A DNA stretch of 64,000 bases from Marinobacterium arenosum (lineage in GTDB: Bacteria; Pseudomonadota; Gammaproteobacteria; Pseudomonadales; Balneatricaceae): NCBI RefSeq assembly GCF_019795155.1, contig NZ_JAILYN010000011.1, forward strand, positions 34,196 to 98,195. Reading direction: 5' to 3'. The stretch's first letter is position 1, and each line of letters opens with the position of its first letter. Below the pieces are notes generated by a model, which saw only the letters and a list, made by a program, of their open reading frames with translations, was not told the DNA's origin and made no database searches. Positions 25,946-34,235 of this stretch are shown here, piece by piece. The position numbers and the translations under genes are program-made.

Positions 25946-26485
25946 TTCGTCAGGGGGCTGCCCCCCGACACCCCCGTTCGCCTCCACAGAGCGCCTGATC
26001 CTGCGCGCGATTCGCTCCATCGGCTGGCGAAAAGAACTCGCTCGTGCCTCGCTCAAACAGCTTTTCGCCCTTTCGCCGCTGGATCAAACCGTGCTCGGGG
26101 CGCTCAGAGTCGGCAAAGTTACGGGTGCCACCGGATGGTCTTTCCTATTTGCTTATTTCCGTTTGAACATGCTGAAAGATCAATCTGCCCAGTTCTGCTT
26201 GTTTGGTTGCGGCTTCTCTTTGGCAAAGCTCTCAAAGATGCCTTGAATTCAGTGGCTCCAATACTCAGATAGTAGCTACGTTAGCTAGGAACTACCGGAC
26301 GGCACCGCTAGCTTCGCCGACTCGGAGTGGCCCGAGCACGACTTGGTTGGCCGGCGATCAGTCAAAAAGCTGTCTGAGCGAGGTACGAGCGAGTTCTTTT
26401 TGACAGCCGGCCAACCGGGACGCGCGCAGGAAACAGCCGCTCTGTGGAGGCATCAGGGGGTGTCGGGGGCGAAGCCCCTGACGAA
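25946..26485. repeat. ~540-bp inverted element of unknown nature
   Basis: Two arms of about 195 bp (25946-26140 and 26289-26485) are imperfect inverted copies around a ~148-bp AT-richer centre. Shared blocks include TTCGTCAGGGG at the outer ends, CCTCCACAGAGCG, CTGCGCGCG and AAAGAACTCGCTCGT. Each arm holds a hairpin. In arm 1 the inner stem GGCGAAAAG (26026) pairs with CTTTTCGCC (26061). In arm 2 it is GTCAAAAAG (26361) with CTTTTTGAC (26396), so two base pairs changed on both sides. An outer stem of 9-11 bp extends each (GGTTGGCCGGC at 26345 with its complement at 26406 in arm 2). No transposase or credible gene is inside. Confidence 0.85.
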
Positions 26486-26664
26486 TACCTCCAAACTCAT
26501 GAAGCGCTTTTCAGCTACCCGTTGGTCCGACCGAAAAAACTGTAGGCTCCTTAACCCCTATGAACCCCCGATCTACCACTTGGTAGGTATAGGGTCGCCC
26601 CGGCCCGGTTGCGATAATCGAAAGCCTACGAATTACCCGCTTGGCAACGAAGAGAGGCATCCGG

Positions 26665-27666
26665 ATGGCGGCTTCAGGTCCCGAACTGATCGATGGATTC
26701 GGTCGCAAGATCGACTACGTGCGGCTGTCGGTGACCGACCGTTGCGATTTCCGCTGTGTCTATTGCATGGCCGAGGATATGACCTTCCTGCCGCGGGCGC
26801 GGGTGCTGACGTTGGAGGAGCTGGCGTTGATCGGCCGGGCCTTCACCGAGCTGGGTGTGCGGCGGATCCGGCTGACCGGCGGCGAGCCGCTGGTGCGGCG
26901 CGATATCCTGTCGCTGGTGCAGCAACTGGGCCGGCTCGACGGGCTCCATGAGCTGACCATGACTACCAACGGCTCGCAGCTGACCCGCTATGCCCGCCAG
27001 ATCCGTGCCGCCGGCGTCAAGCGGCTCAATATCAGCCTGGATTCGCTCGACCCGCAACGTTTCGCCGCACTGACCCGACGCGACAAGCTCGACCAGGTGG
27101 TCGCCGGCATCGACGCGGCAATCGAGGCCGGCTTCGAGCGGATCAAGCTGAACGCGGTGATTCTCAATGGCCGTAACGATGACGAGATCCTGCCATTGGT
27201 CGGATTCGCCCGCGAGCGGGGGATCGATATCAGCTTTATCGAGGAGATGCCGCTGGGCGCCATCTCCAGCCACAACCGCAGTGAAACCTACTGTTCCAGC
27301 GACGAGGTACAGCGTCGGATCGCCGAACGCTACTCGCTGCTGCCCAGCGCGGAAACCACCGGTGGCCCATCGCGCTACTTCCGGATGGCCGACAGCAACA
27401 GCCGGATCGGCTTTATCTCGCCGCACAGCCACAACTTCTGCGACAGCTGCAACCGGGTGCGGGTTACCGTCGAGGGGTTGCTGCTGCTCTGTCTCGGCCG
27501 CGAGAACGCGGTCGACCTGCGCGCCCTGTTACGGCGTCATCCGGGCGACCTGGAGCGGTTGAAAGCCACCATCTGCGATGCATTGCAGCACAAGCCGCAG
27601 CGGCACCATTTCGCCCTCGACGATCAACCGCAGGTGCTGCGCTTTATGAATATGACTGGAGGCTGA
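26665..27666 (+). CDS. moaA: GTP 3',8-cyclase MoaA (molybdenum cofactor)
   Basis: 333-residue radical SAM enzyme, first step of molybdopterin synthesis. The SAM [4Fe-4S] cluster ligands are C27, C31 and C34 (CDFRCVYC); the C-terminal cluster is CDSCNR plus a cysteine 13 residues later (LLLLCLG); the protein ends in the conserved Gly-Gly (NMTGG). GAGAGG seven bases before the ATG at 26665 picks this start over an upstream TTG at 26641. Only two bases separate it from the next regulator gene. In pseudomonads a moaA copy is part of the nar locus, as here. Confidence 0.95.
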   Translation: MAASGPELIDGFGRKIDYVRLSVTDRCDFRCVYCMAEDMTFLPRARVLTLEELALIGRAFTELGVRRIRLTGGEPLVRRDILSLVQQLGRLDGLHELTMTTNGSQLTRYARQIRAAGVKRLNISLDSLDPQRFAALTRRDKLDQVVAGIDAAIEAGFERIKLNAVILNGRNDDEILPLVGFARERGIDISFIEEMPLGAISSHNRSETYCSSDEVQRRIAERYSLLPSAETTGGPSRYFRMADSNSRIGFISPHSHNFCDSCNRVRVTVEGLLLLCLGRENAVDLRALLRRHPGDLERLKATICDALQHKPQRHHFALDDQPQVLRFMNMTGG

Positions 27667-27668
27667 GG

Positions 27669-28358
27669 ATGAGTCCTAGCGAGCTGGAACAGGCACTGCA
27701 GAAAGCCCATCAACATCCGCTGTTCAATGCCTTGAATCCCGAGCAGTTCCATCGCCTGGAGGAGCGGGTGCGGGTGATCGACCTGGCCGCCGGTGAAAGC
27801 CTGTTCCGCCAGGGCGAGCAGGCCGAGCGTTTCTATATGGTGGTGCGTGGCACCATGAAGGTGTTCCGGCTGTCCAGCGATGGCCAGGAGAAGATCATCG
27901 AGGTAATCGGCTCCGGCGAGACCCTGGCCGAGGCGGTGATGTTTCTCGATAAGCCGGCTTATCCGGCCAACGCCGACGCGGTGGAGGCCAGCCAGGTGTT
28001 GGTGTTCAGCAGCCAGGTTTACAAATCGCTGCTGGCCGAGTCCAGCGACTGCTGTTTCAAGGTGATGGCGGCGCTGGCGATCCGCCTGCACAGCCGGCTC
28101 AAGGAGATCGAGACGCTGACACTGCAGAACGCCCGCCACCGGGTGGGCCGTTTTCTATGCAGTCTGCTGCCGCCGGACTGTGGTGAGCAGAGCGAGATCC
28201 AGCTGCCGGTTGCCAAGCGGTTGATCGCCGCCCGGCTGGCGATGCAGCCGGAAACCTTCTCGCGGATCATGCATGACCTGAAGGAGCGGCAGTTGGTGGA
28301 GGTGCATGGCCGCAAGTTGCTGATCCGCGATGTCGCCGCGCTGCAGCAGCTGACCTGA
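27669..28358 (+). CDS. CRP/FNR-family regulator, Dnr-like
   Basis: 229 residues: N-terminal cyclic-nucleotide-type beta barrel (about 15-130), long dimerisation helix and C-terminal winged helix (about 165-225). The recognition helix QPETFSRIMHDLK carries the E-xx-SR arrangement that reads TTGAT half sites, so it probably acts on the same boxes as Anr/FNR. The N-terminal cysteine cluster of FNR/Anr is absent, which points to the Dnr subgroup that senses nitric oxide through haem rather than oxygen through iron-sulfur. Coupled to moaA (two-base gap). Candidate regulator of the narK and narG promoters in this window. Confidence 0.87.
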   Translation: MSPSELEQALQKAHQHPLFNALNPEQFHRLEERVRVIDLAAGESLFRQGEQAERFYMVVRGTMKVFRLSSDGQEKIIEVIGSGETLAEAVMFLDKPAYPANADAVEASQVLVFSSQVYKSLLAESSDCCFKVMAALAIRLHSRLKEIETLTLQNARHRVGRFLCSLLPPDCGEQSEIQLPVAKRLIAARLAMQPETFSRIMHDLKERQLVEVHGRKLLIRDVAALQQLT

Positions 28359-28387
28359 CCTGTGATTGAGCTAAAAGGGGGGATGCG

Positions 28388-28768
28388 ATGAACGCCACCA
28401 AGCGCTCCGAACGCCCGCTGATTTACGCCTGCTCGGGCTGCTCCAACGTGGCCCAGCTGGCCAATGACGTGGCGCTCAAGCTGGACCACGCCGGCCTTGC
28501 GGAGATGTCCTGCATCGCCGGGGTTGGCGGTGACGTGCCGGCGCTGGTACGGGTCGCCAAATCGGGCCGACCGATGATCGGCATCGACGGCTGCCCGCTG
28601 CACTGTGTCGCCAACTGTCTGACGCGCCATGGCGTCGAGCCGGATCATCATGTGCGGTTGTACGACTACGGTCTGCGCAAACGCAACGGTTTGAAGGCGG
28701 ACGAGGAAGACCTGCAGAGGGTGGTGGCCGAAGTCGAGCAGTTGATCTGCCGGCTGAGCCCGGCCTGA
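28388..28768 (+). CDS. DGC-domain putative zinc-binding protein
   Basis: 126 residues with six cysteines in the family pattern: YACSGCSN (C15, C18), C42, and the name-giving D-G-C motif IDGCPLHCVANC (C69, C73, C77). Small, soluble and cytoplasmic. DGC proteins have no established reaction; they are often found next to nitrate/nitrite or thiol-related genes. Preceded by AAAAGGGGGG at fair spacing, 29 bases after the Dnr-like gene, so probably co-transcribed. Confidence 0.8.
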   Translation: MNATKRSERPLIYACSGCSNVAQLANDVALKLDHAGLAEMSCIAGVGGDVPALVRVAKSGRPMIGIDGCPLHCVANCLTRHGVEPDHHVRLYDYGLRKRNGLKADEEDLQRVVAEVEQLICRLSPA

Positions 28769-29032
28769 GCTGAATTGGCCGGACGGCGTTTTTTTCGGAT
28801 TTTTCATAGATCGGTTGGCCGCCCGGGTGCGGCCCTACAGCGAGCCTGATGTGGCCGTTGGCAGGGCTGACTTTAGTCGGCTAGGTGCCATAGGGCGCCC
28901 ATTCGCAGTTTTGCCTCTATCTGGCGGTATCGAGCTTAGCGTACCTCCTACAACCGTTGGTTGCCGCTAAATACCCCTTCGTCCGTTGACGCAGGGAACG
29001 AACAGTATCTAAAAGAACAGGAGTCAGCCGTT

Positions 29033-29581
29033 ATGGGCCATGTCACTCGCGATGTACCTTTTCAGCCGCTGAATATCGCCGTGCTGACCGTTTCCGACAC
29101 CCGTACGATGGAGAACGATACCTCCGGCGATACCCTGCAGGAGGGGCTGCTGGAGGCGGGTCATAAGGTTTGGGCGCGGCAGATCGTCAAGGACGACATC
29201 TATCAGCTGCGGGCGGTGGTGTCCGACTGGATCGCCCAGCCGGCGGTGCAGGTGGTACTGGTCACCGGCGGCACCGGCTTTACCGACCGGGATTCCACCC
29301 CGGAAGCCTTGCTGCCGCTGTTCGACAAGCAGGTGGAGGGCTACGGCGAGATGTTCCGGATGCTCTCCTTCCAGGAGATCGGCACCTCCACGGTGCAGTC
29401 GCGGGCGGTGGCCGGGGTGGCCAACCATACGGTGGTCTTCTGCATGCCGGGCTCGCCGAAGGCCTGCCGCACCGCCTGGAGCAAGATCATCCGTGAGCAG
29501 CTGGATGCCCGCCACCGGCCCTGCAACTTCGTCGAGATGGTGATGCCGAAGGCGGAAACCGCCTGTGGAGCACGCTCATGA
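29033..29581 (+). CDS. moaB: Molybdenum cofactor protein MoaB
   Basis: 182-residue MoaB/MogA-fold protein, which adenylates molybdopterin before molybdate insertion. The signature is VLVTGGTGFTDRDSTPEAL, and NIAVLTVSDTR opens the fold. CAGGAG eleven bases before the ATG at 29033 supports this start over an in-frame ATG at 28961. The stop overlaps the moeA start (ATGA). No FNR-type box was found upstream, although the AT-poor leader contains a TACCCCT heptamer near 28971. Confidence 0.93.
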   Translation: MGHVTRDVPFQPLNIAVLTVSDTRTMENDTSGDTLQEGLLEAGHKVWARQIVKDDIYQLRAVVSDWIAQPAVQVVLVTGGTGFTDRDSTPEALLPLFDKQVEGYGEMFRMLSFQEIGTSTVQSRAVAGVANHTVVFCMPGSPKACRTAWSKIIREQLDARHRPCNFVEMVMPKAETACGARS

Positions 29582-30810
29582 GCTGCAGTTGCGACAGCGG
29601 CCGGCTGATGCCGTTCGAGCAGGCGCTGGAGACCCTGCTGCAGGCGGCGAGACCGGTCGGCGAAACCGAGTGGGTGGCGCTGGACGAAGCACAGAACCGG
29701 GTGCTGGCCGAGCCGGTGATCTCGAAGATCGACGTGCCGCCGGCCGACAACAGTGCGATGGATGGCTATGCGGTCAACACCGGCTCGCTGCCCGAGTCAC
29801 TGATTCTGCCGGTATCGCAGCGGATTCCGGCCGGCCAGCCGCCGCAGCCGCTCGAGCCGGGCAGCGCGGCGCGGATCTTCACCGGCTCCGAGATTCCGGC
29901 CGGTGCCGATGCGGTGATCATGCAGGAAAGTTGCCGCAGTGAGGGCGGCCAGGTACAGCTGCTCAGCCGGCCGGCGGTCGGCGATCATATCCGCCGGGCC
30001 GGTCAGGATATCGCCGCCGGCGACTGCCTGCTGGCAGCCGGCGAGCGGCTCGGTCCGGCCCAGTTGGGAGTGCTGGCGTCGATCGGCGTCGACCGGGTCC
30101 GGGTCTATCGTCGGCTGACCGTGGCGGTGCTCAATACCGGCGACGAGCTGGTGATGCCGGGCGAGCCCTGCGGTCCGGGCCAGATCTACAACTCCAACCT
30201 GTTCACCCTGCAAGGGCTGCTGGCACGGCTGGATATCCGGCTGTGGAACCCCGGTGCGGTGGCCGATACGCCGGAGGCGACCCGCGAGGCCTTGCGGCAG
30301 GCCGCCGAACAGGCCGACCTGGTGCTGACCAGCGGCGGGGTGTCGGTCGGTGAAGAGGATCATGTGCGCGCTGCAGTCGAACAACTGGGTTCGCTGCAGC
30401 TCTGGCGGTTGGCGATCAAGCCGGGCAAGCCGTTGGCGTTCGGCCGTATCGGCGAGGTGCCCTTTATCGGCCTGCCGGGCAATCCGGCGGCGGTGCTGGT
30501 CACCTTCCTGATGCTGGCGCGGCCCTACCTGCTGCGGATGCAGGGGGTACGCGAGGTGGAACCGCTCAGCTTCCCGGTGCAGGCCGGTTTCCTGTGTGAC
30601 AAAAAGGTGCCGCGCCAGGAGTACCTGCGGGTGCGTTTGCGGCGCGAGGCCGGTGGTCTGCAGGCCAAACCGGTGCACAGTCAGAGCTCCGGCGTGCTGA
30701 GTTCGGCGGTGCTGGCCGACGGCCTGCTGGTGGTACCGCCCGACCGGGCGGTGCAACAGGGTGATCTGCTGGAATTCATTCCGTTTAGCGAGTTGATGGG
30801 GGTGGGTTGA
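29578..30810 (+). CDS. moeA: Molybdopterin molybdenumtransferase MoeA
   Basis: 410 residues. Domain order is normal: N-terminal linker and insertion domain (ISKIDVPPADNSAMDGYAV), the MPT-binding domain (LNTGDELVMPGEP, LVLTSGGVSVGEEDHV, KPGKPLAFGRIGEVPFIGLPGNPAA) and the small C-terminal beta domain. It inserts molybdate into adenylated molybdopterin. Translationally coupled to moaB before and moaD after. Confidence 0.95.
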   Translation: MSCSCDSGRLMPFEQALETLLQAARPVGETEWVALDEAQNRVLAEPVISKIDVPPADNSAMDGYAVNTGSLPESLILPVSQRIPAGQPPQPLEPGSAARIFTGSEIPAGADAVIMQESCRSEGGQVQLLSRPAVGDHIRRAGQDIAAGDCLLAAGERLGPAQLGVLASIGVDRVRVYRRLTVAVLNTGDELVMPGEPCGPGQIYNSNLFTLQGLLARLDIRLWNPGAVADTPEATREALRQAAEQADLVLTSGGVSVGEEDHVRAAVEQLGSLQLWRLAIKPGKPLAFGRIGEVPFIGLPGNPAAVLVTFLMLARPYLLRMQGVREVEPLSFPVQAGFLCDKKVPRQEYLRVRLRREAGGLQAKPVHSQSSGVLSSAVLADGLLVVPPDRAVQQGDLLEFIPFSELMGVG

Positions 30811-31058
30811 TGGTGCGGATACGCTTCTTCGCCTCGCTGCGTGAGCAGCTGGGCCAGGCTGAGCTGCGGTTGTCGGTGCCGGATGGTATCGACGTCGAGT
30901 CGCTGATCAGTCAGTTGGGCCGCCAGCAACCTGGCTGGGCCGGCGCGTTGGCCTCGAACGAGTTGATCTGCGCGGTCAACGAGGAGGTGGTCGGTCGGCA
31001 GCACCCGCTGCACAGCGGTGACGAACTGGCGATCTTCCCGCCGGTAACCGGCGGCTGA
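30810..31058 (+). CDS. moaD: Molybdopterin synthase sulfur carrier subunit MoaD
   Basis: 82-residue ubiquitin-fold protein ending in the required Gly-Gly (FPPVTGG), which becomes a thiocarboxylate and donates sulfur to precursor Z with MoaE. MoaE and MoaC are not in this window and must be elsewhere. The ATG overlaps the moeA stop by one base; a TTG three bases earlier would add only one residue. Confidence 0.92.
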   Translation: MVRIRFFASLREQLGQAELRLSVPDGIDVESLISQLGRQQPGWAGALASNELICAVNEEVVGRQHPLHSGDELAIFPPVTGG

Positions 31059-31121
31059 TAGTCAATTCAGCTGAACGCTGGCGCGGGCATGGAAACCTCC
31101 CGTCTTATGGGAGATCTATAG

Positions 31122-31144
31122 TGGCAGGCGCAAGGCGCCTGCCA
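31122..31144. terminator. Bidirectional stem-loop between moaD and the GST gene
   Basis: TGGCAGGCGC and GCGCCTGCCA form a perfect 10-bp stem with loop AAG between two convergent genes. No T-run on either side. Confidence 0.6.
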
Positions 31145-31251
31145 TCACAGCCATTCCGCTCCCGGCCTCAGCCCGGCGCCAGGGGAGCCGACAGCCGCCC
31201 GATAGCGCGACACGCTTACTGGCTGACATCTCCTTCCATTGACGAGTCCGT

Positions 31252-31941
31252 TCAACTGGCGCCAGTTGCTGGGTGGCTGAGCCGTTCGGACAGATAGCTA
31301 CCCCGATCCTCCAGGAAACCAAGCAATCGCTGCGGATAGTCCACCGCCACCGCCTGCTGGACCGATGGCCGCTGTCGCAGCTGGTAACGCCAGTTTTGAA
31401 CCTTTTCCAACCCTTCAAACAGGGCTAACGGCAGCACCCTGTCGATGACATCAAAGTAACGGAAAATCGGCCCGTAAACGGCGTCGATGATGTGGAAGAT
31501 GTCACCGGAGAAAAATGGCGCGGCGACCACTCGGTTGTCCAACTGCTCGAGCTGCCGCCGCAGTTGCTGACGCTGGTGGTTGAAGGCCTGTTCGGTTTTA
31601 GCGTTATACAATTGCGCGATATTCTTCAGAATGTCCGAGCCGAATTCGATCCAGGCACGGTGCTCGGCGCGCTCCAGGGCGTCGCTGGGGTGCAGATCTC
31701 CCGGAGTGATCTCATTGAGGTACTCGCAGATCACCGCGGACTCGAACAGTGAGCGGTTATCCCCGGTGATCAGAACCGGAACCTTGCCCAGCGGTGAGCG
31801 CTGATGGAACCAGTCTGGCTTGTTGGCCAGGTCGATGTCGATGCGCCGGTACGGCAGGTTCTTTTCCAGCAATACAATCACGGAACGCTGCACATAGGGG
31901 CAGAGTGGGTGAGTGACCAATTCGAACGTCTGGGGAATCAT
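31252..31941 (-). CDS. Glutathione S-transferase family protein
   Basis: 229 residues. The N-terminal thioredoxin-fold domain has HPLCPYVQR with a cysteine at position 14, as in omega-type or beta-type cysteine GSTs; GKVPVL (cis-proline) and LFESAVICEYL (glutathione-binding Glu-Ser) follow. The C-terminal helical domain occupies about 90-220. The substrate is unknown. It overlaps the DoxX gene by four bases, forming a two-gene operon that diverges from a LysR regulator, which presumably controls it. Confidence 0.9.
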   Translation of the reverse strand: MIPQTFELVTHPLCPYVQRSVIVLLEKNLPYRRIDIDLANKPDWFHQRSPLGKVPVLITGDNRSLFESAVICEYLNEITPGDLHPSDALERAEHRAWIEFGSDILKNIAQLYNAKTEQAFNHQRQQLRRQLEQLDNRVVAAPFFSGDIFHIIDAVYGPIFRYFDVIDRVLPLALFEGLEKVQNWRYQLRQRPSVQQAVAVDYPQRLLGFLEDRGSYLSERLSHPATGAS

Positions 31942-32369
31942 GCCCGGCCCTCCACTGCATATCGATCCGGCCAGAGCACGGCCGCAAGCGCGAAACGCCC
32001 GTCACCCAGGCACGCCTGAACCCCGGCGATGACCGCCAGGAGCAGGGGGTACTCCCAACCGCCACCGGGATTGGTAAACAACCATCCATTGCCCAAGTGG
32101 GCCCAGGCCGCTCCCAGCAATACCGGCAGGACCGCCAGTGAGCAATAAGCCGAGAACACCCCCAACAGCAGGCCGGTCCCGGCCAGGACCTCGATGGCAA
32201 ATACCCAGTAGGCAAGCGCCGGCCATAGGCCCAGGCTGGCGAAAAATTCGGCGGTGCCGCCGAGCGTAAATACCGTCAGTTTCAGATAGAGGCTATGGGC
32301 CAGCAAGACAGCGCCCAGCGCCACTCGCAATAAAAAGGCCGCCCAATCGGGATGATGGCGTAAGTTCAT
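31938..32369 (-). CDS. DoxX family membrane protein
   Basis: 143 residues with four membrane spans and DoxX/DoxD landmarks (LLRVALGAVLLAHSLYLKL near the start, FASLGLWPALAYWVFAIEVLAGTGLLLG). The start at 32369 has GAGGAG upstream; a longer open frame to 32579 would cross the promoter and the LysR start. DoxX proteins are thought to work with redox partners, but this one has no proven function. Coupled to the GST gene through an ATGA overlap. Confidence 0.85.
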   Translation of the reverse strand: MNLRHHPDWAAFLLRVALGAVLLAHSLYLKLTVFTLGGTAEFFASLGLWPALAYWVFAIEVLAGTGLLLGVFSAYCSLAVLPVLLGAAWAHLGNGWLFTNPGGGWEYPLLLAVIAGVQACLGDGRFALAAVLWPDRYAVEGRA

Positions 32370-32492
32370 CGTTAACACTCCTCGTCGGTGGATAGTGCTA
32401 CCAGTATCCTTCTTGCATAGTCGTCGTTGAATTCGCAATATTGGCAAGTTTGATTTGCAAAAACGCAATGTATAAAAAGCGGGAGAGGGCTC

Positions 32493-33365
32493 TTGGACTG
32501 GAATGCGCTGAAAGTGTTTATCGCCATTGAACAAAGCGGCTCCCTGGCCGGCGCCGCCAGAGCCCTGGGCGTGAATCATTCCACGATATTCCGGCGGCTT
32601 AATGCCTTCGAGGAGAGTTTGGGCGGTCGCCTGTTCGAACGCCTCAATACCGGCTACCGGCTGACGCCGCTCGGTGAAGAGCTGCGGGATATCGCCAATC
32701 GAATCGATGGCGCCTTCAACGATATGGAGCGCCGCATCGCCGGGCGTGACGTGCAGTTAAAGGGTAGGGTCAAGATCACCGCGCCGAACAATCTGGCGTA
32801 TCACTACCTGCCGCGCTATCTGGACCAGTTCCGGCAGACGCATCCCGACATCGAGGTGGAGCTGCTGGTCAGCAACCTGGAGGTGAACATGTCGAGCCGT
32901 CAGGCCGATATCGCCGTGCGCGCCATTAGCTCGACCCCGCCGGAACACCTGGTTGGGCGCAAGGTGTGCGACATCGGTTGGAGTCTCTATGCCGGCGCGG
33001 CCTATCGCCATCGGTTCGGCCTGCCTGGCAGTATCGAGGATCTGCAGCAACATCGGCTGATTGGTGGCGCCGGTGCCATGCGCCAGCTGCCGGCGTTCTG
33101 CTGGCTGGAACGGCATTACCCCGACAACATCGTGGCCCGTTGCGACGATCTGGTGGCGATCTCCTATCTGGCCGAAGCCGGTCAGGGGCTGGCCTTGCTG
33201 CCTGACGACCAGCAACGCTCCGGCCTGGAAAAGGTCTTTCCCTTCCCGCCGGGCAAGACCTCCCATCTGTGGTTACTGACCCACCCCGACCTGCGCAAAG
33301 TCGAACGCATTCGCCGGGTCATGCAGCACCTGGCCGAGGCGTTTCAGCAGGACGAGCGGCTGTGA
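32493..33365 (+). CDS. LysR-family transcriptional regulator
   Basis: 290 residues: winged helix-turn-helix at about 1-60 (DWNALKVFIAIEQSGSLAGAA, NHSTIFRRLNAFEE) and a periplasmic-binding-fold effector domain (LKGRVKITAPNNLAYHYLPR onward). TTG start at 32493, supported by GGGAGAGGG upstream and by the family's usual first residues; no ATG fits. Divergent from the doxX-GST pair over about 120 bases, the classical LysR layout. The effector is not predictable. Confidence 0.92.
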   Translation: MDWNALKVFIAIEQSGSLAGAARALGVNHSTIFRRLNAFEESLGGRLFERLNTGYRLTPLGEELRDIANRIDGAFNDMERRIAGRDVQLKGRVKITAPNNLAYHYLPRYLDQFRQTHPDIEVELLVSNLEVNMSSRQADIAVRAISSTPPEHLVGRKVCDIGWSLYAGAAYRHRFGLPGSIEDLQQHRLIGGAGAMRQLPAFCWLERHYPDNIVARCDDLVAISYLAEAGQGLALLPDDQQRSGLEKVFPFPPGKTSHLWLLTHPDLRKVERIRRVMQHLAEAFQQDERL

Positions 33366-33380
33366 AAGCTCGTCGACAGC

Positions 33381-33417
33381 CTCTGTACTGCGCCCGATAG
33401 GGGGCGCGCTCACAGAG
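33381..33417 (+). terminator. Stem-loop after the LysR gene
   Basis: Two nested stems (CTCTGT/ACAGAG outside, GCGCCC/GGGCGC inside) shortly after the LysR stop. There is no T-run, so termination is uncertain. Confidence 0.4.
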
Positions 33418-33465
33418 CCCGGCGAGAGCCCGCCGTTGTCGGGTGTCGCGGCCCTATCCCGGTGT

Positions 33466-33471
33466 TATACT
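33466..33471 (+). promoter_or_regulatory. -10 element of the trpGDC leader
   Basis: TATACT 35 bases before the leader-peptide ATG; no good -35 hexamer is visible at 16-18 bp, so the promoter may be weak or activated. Confidence 0.45.
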
Positions 33472-33505
33472 CGGCGATTCCACTTTCCAAGCGAGGAGTT
33501 AAGCC

Positions 33506-33580
33506 ATGAAATCTGAGCAACAGCGTACCGTCACCACCATGCTGGCCCGGCAGGTGTTTCGTTGGCGTCGCTGGCATTGA
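33506..33580 (+). CDS. trpL: Putative Trp leader peptide of the trpGDC operon
   Basis: A 24-codon open frame with a good ribosome-binding sequence (GAGGAG, nine bases before the ATG). The product ends ...VFRWRRWH, with two tryptophans in the last five residues. It lies 48 bases upstream of trpG. Trp codons just before the stop, in front of tryptophan genes, fit a transcription-attenuation leader; attenuation of trpGDC has been described in Pseudomonas putida. I could not find a convincing terminator hairpin with a T-run between the peptide and trpG, so the mechanism may differ or the structure may be weak. Confidence 0.7.
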   Translation: MKSEQQRTVTTMLARQVFRWRRWH

Positions 33581-33628
33581 TTCAGGTTTTTCATCGTTTA
33601 ACCCTGTCTGCAGAAAGGCGGAATACAC

Positions 33629-34222
33629 ATGCTGTTAATGATCGATAACTACGATTCCTTTACCTACAACGTGGTGCAGTACCTGGGCGAACTGGGCGCC
33701 GATGTCCGGGTGTACCGCAATGACGAGATCACCATCGAAGAGATCGAGGCGCTGAACCCCGACCAGTTGGTGATCTCGCCGGGCCCCTGCACGCCGAATG
33801 AAGCCGGCGTATCGGTGGCGGCGATCGAACACTTTGCCGGCAAGCTGCCGATCTTCGGTATCTGCCTCGGTCACCAGAGCATCGGCCAGGCGTTCGGCGG
33901 CGATATCGTGCGCGCCCGCCAGGTGATGCACGGCAAATTGTCGCCGGTCTATCACAACAACAGCGGCGTATTCGAGGGGCTCAGCAATCCGGTCGAGGTG
34001 ACCCGTTACCACTCACTGGTGATCGACCGCGACAGCCTGCCGGACTGCTTGGAGATCACTGCCTGGACCCAGCACGAGGACGGCTCCATCGACGAGATCA
34101 TGGGGGTGCGTCACAAGACGCTGGATATCGAAGGCGTGCAGTTCCACCCCGAATCGATCCTCACCCAGCAAGGCCACGATCTGCTGGCCAACTTTCTCAA
34201 GCGCCGTGCGCGCGCGGCCTAA
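33629..34222 (+). CDS. trpG: Anthranilate synthase component II (glutamine amidotransferase)
   Basis: 197-residue class I amidotransferase. The catalytic triad is C79 ([11 protein letters not shown]), H173 and E175 (VQFHPES). It supplies ammonia to TrpE for anthranilate and, in many bacteria, to PabB for aminodeoxychorismate. trpE is not in the window, as in the split pseudomonad arrangement. Thirteen bases separate it from trpD. Confidence 0.95.
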   Translation: MLLMIDNYDSFTYNVVQYLGELGADVRVYRNDEITIEEIEALNPDQLVISPGPCTPNEAGVSVAAIEHFAGKLPIFGICLGHQSIGQAFGGDIVRARQVMHGKLSPVYHNNSGVFEGLSNPVEVTRYHSLVIDRDSLPDCLEITAWTQHEDGSIDEIMGVRHKTLDIEGVQFHPESILTQQGHDLLANFLKRRARAA

Positions 34223-34235
34223 GGAGAGCAGCGAG

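Noticed and set aside
25946..26485. Insertion sequence
   Set aside because: No transposase frame inside, and the arms are far longer than terminal inverted repeats; kept as an unclassified inverted element instead.
26574..26589. NarL-type 7-2-7 site upstream of moaA (TACCACTTGGTAGGTA)
   Set aside because: It is a palindromic stretch with two heptamer mismatches and no FNR-type box at the expected distance, so the case is too weak.
28961..29032. N-terminal extension of MoaB by 24 residues
   Set aside because: The added residues do not resemble MoaB, and a strong CAGGAG precedes the internal ATG at 29033.
33581..33628. Attenuator terminator between the Trp leader peptide and trpG
   Set aside because: Only a CAGG/CCTG four-base pairing and a short T5 run are visible; no stable stem precedes a T-run.
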